Positions 8,380-17,126 are shown, counted from the stretch's first letter. The stretch is 64,000 nucleotides of DNA from Candidatus Onthomonas avicola (GCA_018710845.1 DVJB01000061.1:1-64000); one strand, 5' to 3'. Notes: generated by a model not told the origin, from the sequence alone. Numbers and translations: made by a program.

Positions 8380-8407
8380 ATTGTAACACAGATTGGCGAA
8401 AAAGCAA
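8380..8407 (-). promoter_or_regulatory. Promoter of the ROK regulator
   Basis: Minus strand TTGCTT (8402-8407), 16-base spacer, TACAAT (8380-8385). It lies inside the upstream reading-frame extension and therefore supports the start at 8327. Confidence 0.6.
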
Positions 8408-8471
8408 GAGGAAATTTTGAAAAGTTTTTTGAACCGCGTCGTCGTGTCCCCATCCAAATGATGGAAAGGAT

Positions 8472-8506
8472 AAAAAAAACAAGATCCGCCCGGACGAGCG
8501 GACCTC
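8472..8506 (-). terminator. Terminator after the C_GCAxxG protein gene
   Basis: Read on the minus strand, a GGTCCGC...GCGGATC stem is followed by TTGTTTTTTTT. It ends the recG/C_GCAxxG transcript. Confidence 0.75.
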
Positions 8507-8564
8507 GCACCCCGGCGCACCTGGCTTGCCGGAGTGGAAGCCTCCGTCCGGACGGAGACTCTGA

Positions 8565-8969
8565 TTATTGATCTGCCAGCAGCTCCTCCACCAGCGCCAG
8601 GCACGCAAAGACCATGGCGTCGCAGTGTGGCTTGCGCTCGGTGTGGCCCAGCGCCCGGTCGCGCCGCAGCAGCTCGGCGCAGTCGAGCGCGCCGTCGTGT
8701 GCCGCCCGGACCCGGCGCAGGAACTCCTGCGCCGTCTTCTTGTCCGCTCCGGCCAGGCCGAGGGCCATCAGCCCGCCGGTCACGCCGCCGCAGGTGGCGC
8801 CCATCCCCATACCGGCGGCAAAGTGCGCGGCGATCCGGCAGGCGGTCTCTGTGTCCATCCCCAGCGACTCGGCCACCGGCACAAAGGTGGCCTGGGCGCA
8901 GTTGTAATGGCGGGTGGTGTCCGCGCGCAGGGCGCGGCAGCGCTCCATGCGCTTGCTTGTCTCGCTCAT
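8565..8969 (-). CDS. C_GCAxxG_C_C family protein
   Basis: A 134-residue protein of the C_GCAxxG_C_C family. It shows YNCAQATF near residue 22, the central GMGMGATCGGVTGGLMALGL near 52-71, DCAEL near 96 and a late cysteine in KPHCDAM near 113. The conserved cysteines suggest a redox or metal-binding role, but no function is established. The recG stop codon is 16 bases upstream on the same strand, so both probably share a transcript. Confidence 0.8.
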   Translation of the reverse strand: MSETSKRMERCRALRADTTRHYNCAQATFVPVAESLGMDTETACRIAAHFAAGMGMGATCGGVTGGLMALGLAGADKKTAQEFLRRVRAAHDGALDCAELLRRDRALGHTERKPHCDAMVFACLALVEELLADQ

Positions 8970-8985
8970 GTCTGATCTCTCCTTT

Positions 8986-11061
8986 TTAATTCATGGTATC
9001 TCGGCTGTCCTGAAACATCTGCTCCACGCGCGCACGGATGCCGCGGTGCTCCAGCGCCGTCAGCTCGGGGTCCTCCTCCAGCAGCGCGGCGGCGGCCTCG
9101 CGCGCCTCGTGCAGCACGCGGGTGTCGGCGGCGAGGTCGGCCACCTTGAGCGGCGGCAGGCCGTGCTGCCGGTTTCCGAAGAAGTCGCCCGGGCCGCGCA
9201 GCCGGAGGTCCTCCTCCGCAATGTGAAAGCCGTCGCTGCTCTCACACAGCACGCGCAGACGCTGGCGCGTCTCCGGCGACTGGGCGGAGGAGACGAGGAC
9301 GCAGTAGGACTGGCTCTCTCCGCGGCCCACCCGCCCGCGCAGCTGGTGGAGCTGGGAGAGGCCGAAGCACTCGGCGTTCTCCACCACCATCAGCGTGGCG
9401 TTGGGCACGTCTACCCCCACCTCGATCACGGTGGTGGCCACAAGGATGTCGATCTCCCCCCGCCCGAAGTCGGCCATCACGGTCTCTTTTTCCCGGCTCT
9501 TGAGCTTGCCGTGGACCAGGCCGACGCGCAGGTCGGGAAAGACGTGCTTTTGCAGCACCTCGGCGTAGGGGGCGGCTGCCTTGCGCTCCGGCCCGGCGGC
9601 GGCAGGGACCTCTCCCTCCTCCACGGCGGGGCAGACCAGATAGACCTGGTGCCCCTCCCCGACCTGCTTGCGGATAAAGCCGTAGAGCTGGGGGCGCTTG
9701 CGCTCTCCGATCAGGGTGGTCTGCACTTCCCGGCGGCCGGGCGGGCGCTCGTCGATGACGGAGACCTCCAGATCGCCGTAGACGAGCAGGGCGAGCGTGC
9801 GCGGGATAGGGGTGGCGGACATGACGAGGACGTGGGGCCGCGCCTCCCCCTCGCCTTTGGCGGCCAGCGCCGCCCGCTGTGCCACGCCGAAGCGGTGCTG
9901 CTCGTCTGTGATCACCAGCCCCAGCCGGCGGAAGGACACCCCCTCCGAGAGCAGGGCGTGGGTCCCCACTACGAGGTCAAGGGAACCGTCCGCGAGATCT
10001 GCGTAGACCGCGCGCTTTTCCGCGGCCCTCATCGCCCCGGTGAGCAGGCCCACCCGCTGCCCGCTCCTGGCCAGCAGCGGGGCGAGGGTGTTGTAGTGTT
10101 GCTCGGCCAAAATCTCCGTCGGAGCCATCAGGGCGGACTGGAAGCCGTTTTTCGCCAGCAGCCAGGCGCAGGCGGCGGCCACCACCGTCTTGCCGCTGCC
10201 CACGTCGCCCTGGATCAACCGGTTCATCGGCGTGCCGGAGCAGAGGTCGGCGAAGGCCTCGTCCAGCGCGCGCCGCTGCGCCCCGGTGAGGGAGAAGGGG
10301 AGGGTGTGGAGATATTCCTCCGCGTCGTACGACTTGCAGGGGACGCCCCGCCCCCAGTCGCGGCTGCGGCGGAGCATGGCCAGCCCTGCGGAGAGAAAGA
10401 ACAGCTCCTCAAATACCAGCCGCCGCCGCGCGATCTCCAGCTCCTCCCAGGAGGGGGGGAAGTGGACCGTCTGCACCGCGTAGGCGTACTCCGCCAGCGC
10501 ATGTTCCCGCCGCAGCGCGGCCGGGAGGGGGTCGGTGAGCTGCTGGGCGCAGTCCTCCAGAATGCGCAGCACCGCCCCGGCGAGCAGGTTGTTGGAGATG
10601 CCGGCCGTGAGCGGGTAGACCGGCATGATTCGCCGGGTGAAGCGGGCGCCCGCCTCCGGCTCGAGGACGGGGTTGGTCATCGTGTACCGGCTGCCGTGGC
10701 GCTCTACCTTGCCGTAAAAGAGGTAGCTCTCGCCGGGACGGAGAGAGGTCTTCAGATAGCTCTGGTTGAAGAAGGTCAGCTCCATCGCGTCCGCCTCGTC
10801 CACCGCGTTCACCTTGACCAGCTCCAGGCCCTTGCGGATGTAGGACAGGCGCGGGGCGGTGGCGATGATCGCCCGCACACAGACCGGCCGGTCCTCCGGG
10901 GCCTCGCGGATGGAGCGGCACTCCCGCCGGTCCTCGTACTGGCGGGGGAACCAGAACAGCAGGTCCTGCGCGGTGCGGATGCCCAGCTTCTCCAGCCGCT
11001 TGGCCCGGGCCGGGCCGATGCCGGGCAGGGACTGCACCGGATCTGTCAGTTGATGGGGCAT
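8986..11061 (-). CDS. recG: ATP-dependent DNA helicase RecG
   Basis: A 691-residue branched-DNA helicase that remodels stalled replication forks and Holliday junctions. The wedge/OB region occupies roughly 1-230, starting with a helix-hairpin-helix-like QSLPGIGPARAKRLEKLGI. The helicase core follows with Walker A QGDVGSGKT, the DEQH box (ITDEQHRFGVAQR), MSATPIPRT, and the C-terminal RecG region with LRGRVGRGESQSYC. The frame extends 53 codons upstream, but the GGGAGG site at seven bases and the family length fix the ATG at 11061. Confidence 0.95.
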   Translation of the reverse strand: MPHQLTDPVQSLPGIGPARAKRLEKLGIRTAQDLLFWFPRQYEDRRECRSIREAPEDRPVCVRAIIATAPRLSYIRKGLELVKVNAVDEADAMELTFFNQSYLKTSLRPGESYLFYGKVERHGSRYTMTNPVLEPEAGARFTRRIMPVYPLTAGISNNLLAGAVLRILEDCAQQLTDPLPAALRREHALAEYAYAVQTVHFPPSWEELEIARRRLVFEELFFLSAGLAMLRRSRDWGRGVPCKSYDAEEYLHTLPFSLTGAQRRALDEAFADLCSGTPMNRLIQGDVGSGKTVVAAACAWLLAKNGFQSALMAPTEILAEQHYNTLAPLLARSGQRVGLLTGAMRAAEKRAVYADLADGSLDLVVGTHALLSEGVSFRRLGLVITDEQHRFGVAQRAALAAKGEGEARPHVLVMSATPIPRTLALLVYGDLEVSVIDERPPGRREVQTTLIGERKRPQLYGFIRKQVGEGHQVYLVCPAVEEGEVPAAAGPERKAAAPYAEVLQKHVFPDLRVGLVHGKLKSREKETVMADFGRGEIDILVATTVIEVGVDVPNATLMVVENAECFGLSQLHQLRGRVGRGESQSYCVLVSSAQSPETRQRLRVLCESSDGFHIAEEDLRLRGPGDFFGNRQHGLPPLKVADLAADTRVLHEAREAAAALLEEDPELTALEHRGIRARVEQMFQDSRDTMN

Positions 11062-11204
11062 ACCGCCGCCTCCCTTCCGTCCATTTTCCCTCAGTGTACC
11101 ACAGTTTGCCGGAAAAAGAAAAGGCAAACCTGCCGCCGCCGCGCGAGAACTCATCCGAAAGGCAAAAATCGCAAAATTATCGGCTGAATTCCACAAAGAA
11201 CAGG

Positions 11205-11233
11205 TTCCTATTTGCGCCATGTCATGTTATACT
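11205..11233 (+). promoter_or_regulatory. Promoter of the isomerase gene
   Basis: TATACT (11228-11233) with TTCCTA 17 bases upstream. The -10 is good and the -35 weak. It lies about 75 bases before the ATG. Confidence 0.45.
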
Positions 11234-11306
11234 AGACGAAGAAAAGGCCGGCGGACCCCGCCGGACCAGTCAGCTCTGTAAGCGATACACAAGGAGGTAT
11301 CAGGCT

Positions 11307-12782
11307 ATGATCAACATTCCCAAGGAAAAGCTGGGCATTGTCGCCGTCAGCCGCGACTGCTTCCCCATGAGCCTGTCGGAGGGCCGCCGCAAGGCCGTCG
11401 TCGAGGCCTATGAGAAGAAGTATGGCAGCATCTACGAGTGCCCCGTCTGTGTGGAGAATGAGAAGGACATGCTTCGCGCCCTCGAGGACGTGAAGGCCGC
11501 CGGCGTGGACGCCCTGGTGGTTTTCCTGGGCAACTTCGGCCCCGAGACCCCCGAGACCCTGCTGGTCAAGGAGTTCCCCGGTCCCTGCATGGTGGTGGGC
11601 GCCTCGGAGGAGTCGGGCGACAGCCTGCTCGACGGCCGCGGCGATGCCTACTGCGGCATGCTCAACGCCAGCTATAACCTCTACCTGCGCAACCTGAAGG
11701 CCTACATCCCCGAGTATCCCCTGGGCACCGCCGAGGAGTGCGCCGACATGATCGCGGAGTTTGCCCCCATCGCGCGCGCGGTCATCTGCCTGCGCAACCT
11801 GAAGATCATCTCCTTCGGCCCCCGTCCGCAGGATTTCCTGGCCTGCAACGCGCCCATCAAGCGCCTGTATGACCTGGGCGTGGAGATCGAGGAGAACTCC
11901 GAGCTGGACCTGTATGCCTCCTTCCTGCGCCACAAGGACGACCCGCGCATTCCGGAGGTGGCCGCCGACATGGCCGCCGAGCTGGGCACCGGCAACAAGA
12001 AGCCGGAGGTCCTCAATGACCTGGCCCGGTATGAGATCACCCTGCTGGACTGGATTGAGGGCCACCGTGGCAGCCGCAAGTACGTCGCCATCGCCGGCAA
12101 GTGCTGGCCGGCCTTCCAGACCGAGTTCAAGTTCGTCCCCTGCTATGTCAACTCCCGCCTGACTGCCCGCGGCATCCCTGTCTCTTGCGAGGTGGATATC
12201 TTTGGCGCGCTGAGCGAAGTGATCGGCACCGTCGTCAGCCAGGACGCCGTCACCCTGCTGGACATCAACAATACTGTCCCGCGTGACATGTATGAGCAGG
12301 AGATCGCCCCGAAGTACAGCTACACCCAGAAGGACACCTTCATGGGCTTCCACTGCGGCAACACCTGCTCGAGCAAGCTGGTCAGCTGCGAGATGCGCAA
12401 CCAGAAGATCATGGCCCGCAGCCTGCCCGCCGAGTTCACCAACGGCACCCTCGAGGGCGACATCGTCCCCGGCAAGATCACCTTCTACCGCCTGCAGTCC
12501 ACCTCGGACGCCAAGCTGCGCGCCTACATCGCTGAGGGTGAGGTCCTGCCCGTGGCCACCCGCTCCTTCGGCGGCATCGGCGTCTTCGCCATCCCCGAGA
12601 TGGGCCGCTTCTACCGCCATGTGCTGGTGGAGAAGAACTATCCGCACCACGGCGCCGTCGCCTTCGGCCACTTCGGCAAGACGCTCTATGAGGTCTTCAA
12701 GTATCTCGGCGTCGCGCTCGACGAGATCGACTACAACCGTCCGAAGGGAGACCGCTATCCCTCGGAGAATCCGTTTGCCTGA
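11307..12782 (+). CDS. L-fucose/L-arabinose isomerase family protein
   Basis: A 491-residue cytoplasmic protein of the FucI/AraA superfamily, which interconverts aldoses and ketoses at a divalent metal site. The N-terminal half (about 1-170) is a sugar-binding Rossmann-like domain (LGIVAVSRDCFPMSL at the start). The C-terminal half holds candidate metal and catalytic residues in SCEVDIFGAL and GFHCGNTCSS, and a final HHGAVAFGHFG. The true substrate is uncertain: many clostridial members are annotated only as fucose isomerase-like. AAGGAGG at 11291 decides the start. It is a single gene with its own promoter and terminator. Codon use is strongly biased, suggesting high expression. Confidence 0.8.
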   Translation: MINIPKEKLGIVAVSRDCFPMSLSEGRRKAVVEAYEKKYGSIYECPVCVENEKDMLRALEDVKAAGVDALVVFLGNFGPETPETLLVKEFPGPCMVVGASEESGDSLLDGRGDAYCGMLNASYNLYLRNLKAYIPEYPLGTAEECADMIAEFAPIARAVICLRNLKIISFGPRPQDFLACNAPIKRLYDLGVEIEENSELDLYASFLRHKDDPRIPEVAADMAAELGTGNKKPEVLNDLARYEITLLDWIEGHRGSRKYVAIAGKCWPAFQTEFKFVPCYVNSRLTARGIPVSCEVDIFGALSEVIGTVVSQDAVTLLDINNTVPRDMYEQEIAPKYSYTQKDTFMGFHCGNTCSSKLVSCEMRNQKIMARSLPAEFTNGTLEGDIVPGKITFYRLQSTSDAKLRAYIAEGEVLPVATRSFGGIGVFAIPEMGRFYRHVLVEKNYPHHGAVAFGHFGKTLYEVFKYLGVALDEIDYNRPKGDRYPSENPFA

Positions 12783-12797
12783 TTTTACCTATCGTTT

Positions 12798-12827
12798 GGC
12801 CGGGAACCGCATGGTTCCCGGCCTTTT
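12798..12827 (+). terminator. Terminator of the isomerase gene
   Basis: A perfect 11-bp stem GGCCGGGAACC with GCAT loop followed by TTTT. Confidence 0.9.
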
Positions 12828-12847
12828 CCAATCGAGGTGGAGAGGAG

Positions 12848-13069
12848 ATGACCGCGATGGCCTATCGCCTGCGTGACCTGCGCGAGGATGCCGATCTGAA
12901 TCAGACGCAGGTGGCGGAGTATCTTCACATGTCCCAGACGGGCTATTCCAAATATGAGACGGGGGAGAACGACATCCCCACCCGGGTGCTCATCGAGCTG
13001 GCGCGGCTTTACCACACCAGCGTGGATTATCTGCTCGGCCTCACCGACCGGAGAACGCCATATGAGTAG
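12848..13069 (+). CDS. Small XRE-type HTH protein, first of three
   Basis: A 73-residue single-domain Cro/C1-type regulator: LRDLREDADLNQTQVAEYL, then the recognition helix MSQTGYSKYETGEN, then ARLYHTSVDYLLGLTD. It has no sensor domain. The second ATG (12857) sits nine bases after AGGAG and matches where the two downstream paralogues begin, so the real product may be three residues shorter. It is the first gene of a four-gene run of tiny DNA-binding proteins. Confidence 0.85.
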   Translation: MTAMAYRLRDLREDADLNQTQVAEYLHMSQTGYSKYETGENDIPTRVLIELARLYHTSVDYLLGLTDRRTPYE

Positions 13070-13114
13070 GGGAGAGCAGCCCGTCACCTTACCTTGTGAT
13101 TACGGAACGGGGGA

Positions 13115-13318
13115 ATGCATGTGAACCTGAGAATCCGCGACCTGCGGGAGGATTCCGACCTGACGCAGCAGGAGATCGCACGCTATTTGGGCTGTGACCA
13201 GTCCCTCTATTTCAAATATGAGCGCGGCGAGCGGATGCTCCCGCTGGACTTCGCGGTGAAGCTGGCGGACTTCTATCATGTCTCGCTGGATTATCTGGTA
13301 GGGCGCCGGGCGGAATAA
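13115..13318 (+). CDS. Small XRE-type HTH protein, second of three
   Basis: A 67-residue single HTH domain, clearly paralogous to its neighbours (IRDLREDSDLTQQEIARYL at the start, DFYHVSLDYLVGRR at the end). The listed ATG almost touches the GGGGGA ribosome site. A GTG two codons later (13121) has better spacing and may be the true start. It lies 45 bp after the first HTH gene, with no terminator between. Confidence 0.82.
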   Translation: MHVNLRIRDLREDSDLTQQEIARYLGCDQSLYFKYERGERMLPLDFAVKLADFYHVSLDYLVGRRAE

Positions 13319-13345
13319 GCCGTGGCGCCTTGTGGGTGAATTTGC

Positions 13346-13564
13346 ATGGAGCAATACAGGAGAATTCGTGACCTGCGGGAGGACCATGACCTCACGCAGG
13401 CGGCGGTGGGCGCGGCGGTCGGCGTCTCGCAGCGGACCTACGCCTATTATGAGAGCGGGGAGCGGATGATTCCGCCCCGCGTACTGTGCGCGCTGGCTGA
13501 TTTTTATCAGGTGAGTGTGGACTACCTGCTCGAGCGCACCGACCGGCCGGAGACCAACCGCTGA
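13346..13564 (+). CDS. Small XRE-type HTH protein, third of three
   Basis: A 72-residue single-domain HTH protein (RIRDLREDHDLTQAAVGAAV, SQRTYAYYESGERMIPPR, DFYQVSVDYLLERTD). Of the three paralogues it most resembles the second in the linker and the first in the C-terminal tail. It has only a weak ribosome site and lies 27 bp from the preceding gene, so translation may be coupled. Confidence 0.82.
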   Translation: MEQYRRIRDLREDHDLTQAAVGAAVGVSQRTYAYYESGERMIPPRVLCALADFYQVSVDYLLERTDRPETNR

Positions 13565-13580
13565 GAGAGGTGACATTTCG

Positions 13581-13772
13581 ATGGCATTCAAAATCCCATC
13601 CGTCCCGCCCACGACGAATAAGACCATCCGGTTCCCCAATGACCTGATCGAGCAGGTGGAGGAGCTGATACGCGGCCGGGACTGTACCTTTTCCGCCTTT
13701 GTCGTCGCGGCGGTGCGCGCCGCCGTGGAGGAAGTACAGGCCCAGCAGGGCGATTCGACCGAAAACCCATAA
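13581..13772 (+). CDS. Small ribbon-helix-helix-like protein (YlcI/YnfO-like)
   Basis: A 63-residue protein. TNKTIRFPNDLIEQVEELI followed by FSAFVVAAVRAAVEEV has the strand-helix-helix pattern of Arc/MetJ-type DNA-binding dimers and resembles the YlcI/YnfO group. A GAGAGG ribosome site nine bases upstream supports this ATG over the longer frame. It closes the run of four small DNA-binding genes and is followed at once by a terminator. No toxin gene is next to it, so an antitoxin role has no support. Confidence 0.7.
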   Translation: MAFKIPSVPPTTNKTIRFPNDLIEQVEELIRGRDCTFSAFVVAAVRAAVEEVQAQQGDSTENP

Positions 13773-13802
13773 CGGAAGACAACAGACGTAAAAAGATCAA
13801 AG

Positions 13803-13836
13803 ACCCTCCCGCCCCGACTTGGGGTGGGAGGGCTTT
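13803..13836 (+). terminator. Terminator of the small-regulator operon
   Basis: A 13-bp stem ACCCTCCCGCCCC...GGGGTGGGAGGG with GACTT loop and a following CTTTG. It can also serve the convergent surface-protein gene. Confidence 0.8.
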
Positions 13837-13854
13837 GTATGGTCTGGGACCTCC

Positions 13855-16140
13855 TCAGCCGTTCTCCAGATCAATGATGAGCAGGAGGTTGGCGAGCTCG
13901 TAGTCGTTGAGATAGCTGTTGATATTGGCGTCAAAAGTGGCGGCGTCCACCGTGCCGGAGTACCAGGTCTTGTCGTTGAAGTACTCCTGGAGGGAGCTGT
14001 CGTTGAAGCGCCGGCCGTTGCGGGCGTAGATCTCGTTGCGGGCCAGGCGAAGCTCCGAGGCGGACAGGCTGGAGAGCTCCGAGCGGGAGTAGTAACGGGA
14101 GTCGCTGTCGGGCAGGATGTAACTGCTGCTGCTCGCACCGCCGCCGGAGCCGGACCCGCCGCCGGACTGAGAGGTGGACAGGTAGCTGGAGTAGACATAG
14201 CCCGTCACGCCGCCCACGCGCACGCGGCTCCAGCCGTTGGAGCAGCGGCCGGTACGTGTGACCGACTGGCCCTGGCTGAGGGTGTTGATCACGGTGCCGG
14301 AGGAGCCGGGGTAGTCGCGGACGTTGACGCCGGTGGTGGCATAGACGGTCTCGTTGACCTCCGTGATGGTGATGCCGTCCAGACTGCCGCTGCCGGAGTC
14401 AGACCCGCCGGACTGGGAGGTGGACAGGTAGTCGGAGTAGACATAGCCCGTCACGCCGCCGATCTCCACGCGGCTCCAGCCGTTGGAGCAGCGGCCGGTG
14501 CGCGTGACCGACTGGCCCTGGCTGAGGGTGTTGATCACAGTTCCGGTCGAGCTGGGATAGTTGCGGACGTTGACGCCGGTGGTGGCGTAGACGGTCTCAT
14601 CCACAGCGGTAATGGTGATGCCATCCAGGGTGGTGTCCCCTGTGCTGCTGTCGGCGGGCTGGGTGGTGGACAGGTAGTTCTCCGATACGTAACCGGTCAC
14701 GCCGCCGATCTCCACGCGGCTCCAGCCGTTGGAGCAGCGGCCGGTGCGTGTGACCGCCTGCCCGGCGGACAGGGAGTTGATGACCTCGCCGTACTCCGCG
14801 CTGGGATAGTCGCGCACCCGGAGGCTCGCGGTGGCATACACCGTGTCGTTCACCTCGGTGATGGAGGGCAGGGCGGGCCGCTCGGAGGAGGTGTCGCCGG
14901 TGCTGCCGCCGTCAGCGGTGTCCGTGCTGCCGTCGCCGGTTTCGGTGCCGTCGCCGCCCGTCTCCGCAGTGTCAGAGGGGGCAGTTTCGTCCGTCTCCGT
15001 GCCGGTCTCCCCGTCAGCGGTGTCGCCGGCCGTGTCGTCCGGGGTTTCGGGCGTGTCCGTCTCATCCGTCGGGGTATTCATATCCTCAGTGCCGTCAGTG
15101 GTGTCGTCCGTTTCGCCGGCCGTGCTGTCGTCCGCAGCGTTGGGATCGGTGGTGTCCTGACCGTCGGTGGTCTCGTCTTCCACGCCGTCGGACACGCCGC
15201 TGTTGGGGGTGCCGCCGTCCGCGTTGGGATTGCCATCCCCGGCGATCATCCGGCCGATGAGCACAATCATGGCGATGATGAGCAGCGCCAGCAGGGCGCA
15301 GACCGCGGCGATCACCGGGGTGGTGGTCTTAGGCTGACGCCGCTTGTGCTTGCGCTCGGACCAGTCGAATTCGCCGGTGTCCGTCGAGACAGAACCCTTC
15401 TGCGCGCTGCGCGCCTTGGCGGCCATGGCGTTTTGCTTCGCCTCCTGCACCTTCTGGGCGGAGGCGGCGGCCACGGCAGAGGTGTCCACCACGGGCGCGG
15501 CGGGCGGCTGGTGGCGCGAGGCGGCCGGGCGGCCGGTGTTGCGCGGCGCGGCCGTCTTGCCGGTGGCGAAGCGTCCGGTGGAGGATTTGGCTCCCTCTGT
15601 CCGGGAGGAGCCGGACGCAGCGGACGGCTGCTCCTGGGCGGGCTTGTGCGCCGTCCCCTTGGACGGACCGGCGGACGGCTTTTTGCCGCCGCGCGGGCGG
15701 GCGGCGGGTTTCCGGGGTTCTTTAGACGACCCGCTGGTCTCGGACGCGCCGGCGGGCTGCGCAGCGGATGCCTCCTTGCGGGCGCGCTGTTCGGCGGTGG
15801 GGCGCATTGCGTTGACGACAAACGGGGAGTCGTCGTCAAACGGCTCGTCGTCCTCCGGCTTGGCTTCTGCCGGAGCTTCAGCGGCGGGCTCGGGCTGAGG
15901 GGCGGCGGAGGGCTTTTCCTGCTTGGACTCTTCCGCATGGTCCACGACTTGGGAGACCACAGAGGAGACGGCGGCCCGGATATCTTCCGCGGCAAAGTCG
16001 GGCGCGGAGGCGGCCGGCTCAGGCTGGGGGGGGCTGGCGGGCTTCTCCGCCACGGCGCCCGAGGTCAGCGGGGTCCCGCAGATCGAGCAGACAGGTACGT
16101 TGTCGGCGTGCTCCACGCCGCAGACTGGACATTTTTTCAT
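13855..16140 (-). CDS. Zinc-ribbon membrane protein with three SH3b domains and a YARHG domain
   Basis: A 761-residue protein with clear modules: a zinc ribbon at 4-21 (CPVC...CSIC), a long Pro/Ala/Lys-rich disordered cytoplasmic stretch (25-270), one transmembrane helix (274-299), a Thr/Asp/Gly-rich extracellular stalk (301-425), three near-identical bacterial SH3 domains (431-493, 515-576, 597-657) and a YARHG domain (681-757, LRLARNEIYARNGRRF). SH3b and YARHG modules are extracellular and usually bind peptidoglycan, so this likely senses or anchors at the wall. The SH3b repeats are also near-identical in DNA. It is a single gene with a strong promoter. Confidence 0.85.
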   Translation of the reverse strand: MKKCPVCGVEHADNVPVCSICGTPLTSGAVAEKPASPPQPEPAASAPDFAAEDIRAAVSSVVSQVVDHAEESKQEKPSAAPQPEPAAEAPAEAKPEDDEPFDDDSPFVVNAMRPTAEQRARKEASAAQPAGASETSGSSKEPRKPAARPRGGKKPSAGPSKGTAHKPAQEQPSAASGSSRTEGAKSSTGRFATGKTAAPRNTGRPAASRHQPPAAPVVDTSAVAAASAQKVQEAKQNAMAAKARSAQKGSVSTDTGEFDWSERKHKRRQPKTTTPVIAAVCALLALLIIAMIVLIGRMIAGDGNPNADGGTPNSGVSDGVEDETTDGQDTTDPNAADDSTAGETDDTTDGTEDMNTPTDETDTPETPDDTAGDTADGETGTETDETAPSDTAETGGDGTETGDGSTDTADGGSTGDTSSERPALPSITEVNDTVYATASLRVRDYPSAEYGEVINSLSAGQAVTRTGRCSNGWSRVEIGGVTGYVSENYLSTTQPADSSTGDTTLDGITITAVDETVYATTGVNVRNYPSSTGTVINTLSQGQSVTRTGRCSNGWSRVEIGGVTGYVYSDYLSTSQSGGSDSGSGSLDGITITEVNETVYATTGVNVRDYPGSSGTVINTLSQGQSVTRTGRCSNGWSRVRVGGVTGYVYSSYLSTSQSGGGSGSGGGASSSSYILPDSDSRYYSRSELSSLSASELRLARNEIYARNGRRFNDSSLQEYFNDKTWYSGTVDAATFDANINSYLNDYELANLLLIIDLENG

Positions 16141-16203
16141 AGCAGTTTCTCCCTGTAACAGAAAGCAAAAGGTTGAATGTAGTAGAAAAATGATTCATAA
16201 TAT

Positions 16204-16231
16204 ATTATAGGGAAACAGGGGGATTTGTCAA
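16204..16231 (-). promoter_or_regulatory. Strong sigma-A promoter of the SH3b/YARHG gene
   Basis: Minus strand consensus TTGACA (16226-16231), 16-base spacer, consensus TATAAT (16204-16209). Confidence 0.85.
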
Positions 16232-16329
16232 TCCGATGTGGGCAGGATTCACAAAATAATAAGATTTTGCCAGATTCCCAGGCCGCTGCGGCTGCCGTCC
16301 CGGAAGTCAGACAGAGAGGAGCGTTTGAA

Positions 16330-17061
16330 ATGAATCAGTTGCAAGAGAGTATCCGCCGCCTGCAGCAATGGCTGGACGAGAGCGAGAATATCGTCTTTTT
16401 CGGCGGGGCGGGGGTGTCTACCGAGAGCGGCGTGCCCGATTTCCGCAGTGTGGACGGGCTCTATCACCAGAAATACCGCGAGCCGCCGGAGACCATTTTG
16501 AGCCACACCTACTTCATGCAAAAGCCGGAGGGATTTTTCCGCTTCTACCGGGACAAGATGCTCCCACTCGGGGCCCAGCCGAACGACGCGCACAAAAAGC
16601 TGGCCGAGCTGGAGCGCGCGGGCAAGCTGCGCGCCGTCATCACTCAGAACATCGACGGCCTGCACCAGAAGGCGGGCAGCCGCGAGGTGCTCGAGCTGCA
16701 CGGCTCCGTGCTGCGAAACCACTGCATGCGCTGTGGGAAGTTTTACGGCGTAGAGGCGGTGGCCGGGGGCGAGGGCCTGCCGCGCTGCAGCTGCGGTGGG
16801 TTGATCAAGCCGGACGTGGTGCTCTATGAGGAGGCGCTGGATGAGAACGTGATGTACCGCGCGGTGGATTACATCCGAAAGGCGGATATGCTCATCGTCG
16901 GCGGCACCTCGCTGGTGGTCTACCCGGCGGCGGGGCTGATCCGCTACTATGGCGGGAACAAGCTGGTGCTCATCAACCTCCAGCCCACCGACTATGACCG
17001 CTACGCCAACCTGACCATTAACGCCAAGATCGGCGAGGTCTTCCGGCAGCTTCACGTCTGA
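16330..17061 (+). CDS. NAD-dependent protein deacylase (sirtuin)
   Basis: A 243-residue Sir2-family enzyme that removes acyl groups from lysines using NAD. It shows GGAGVSTESGVPDFRS (NAD binding), ITQNIDGLHQKAG, the catalytic histidine in LELHGSV, a four-cysteine zinc site (CMRCGKF and RCSCGG) and GTSLVVYPAAGL. Length fits bacterial class U/III sirtuins. GAGAGGA nine bases upstream of 16330 decides the start over the longer frame. It stands alone between a divergent gene and a convergent operon. Confidence 0.93.
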   Translation: MNQLQESIRRLQQWLDESENIVFFGGAGVSTESGVPDFRSVDGLYHQKYREPPETILSHTYFMQKPEGFFRFYRDKMLPLGAQPNDAHKKLAELERAGKLRAVITQNIDGLHQKAGSREVLELHGSVLRNHCMRCGKFYGVEAVAGGEGLPRCSCGGLIKPDVVLYEEALDENVMYRAVDYIRKADMLIVGGTSLVVYPAAGLIRYYGGNKLVLINLQPTDYDRYANLTINAKIGEVFRQLHV

Positions 17062-17064
17062 TGG

Positions 17065-17113
17065 AAAAAACGCACGGCCCGGCATGGAGTGCGCTGCTCC
17101 GTGCCGGGCCGTG
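17065..17113 (-). terminator. Terminator of the ruvX-DUF1292 operon
   Basis: A 17-bp stem with one wobble (17073-17089 with 17097-17113), followed on the minus strand by GCGTTTTTT. It also lies just after the convergent sirtuin gene. Confidence 0.85.
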
Positions 17114-17126
17114 GCCGTTCCTATCC

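Noticed and set aside
13581..13772. Antitoxin of a toxin-antitoxin pair
   Set aside because: The protein looks like a ribbon-helix-helix regulator, but neither neighbour resembles a toxin; the upstream genes are HTH proteins and a terminator follows.
14177..14760. CRISPR-like or non-coding tandem repeat
   Set aside because: The three repeated DNA blocks are the coding sequence of three SH3b domains and keep reading frame.
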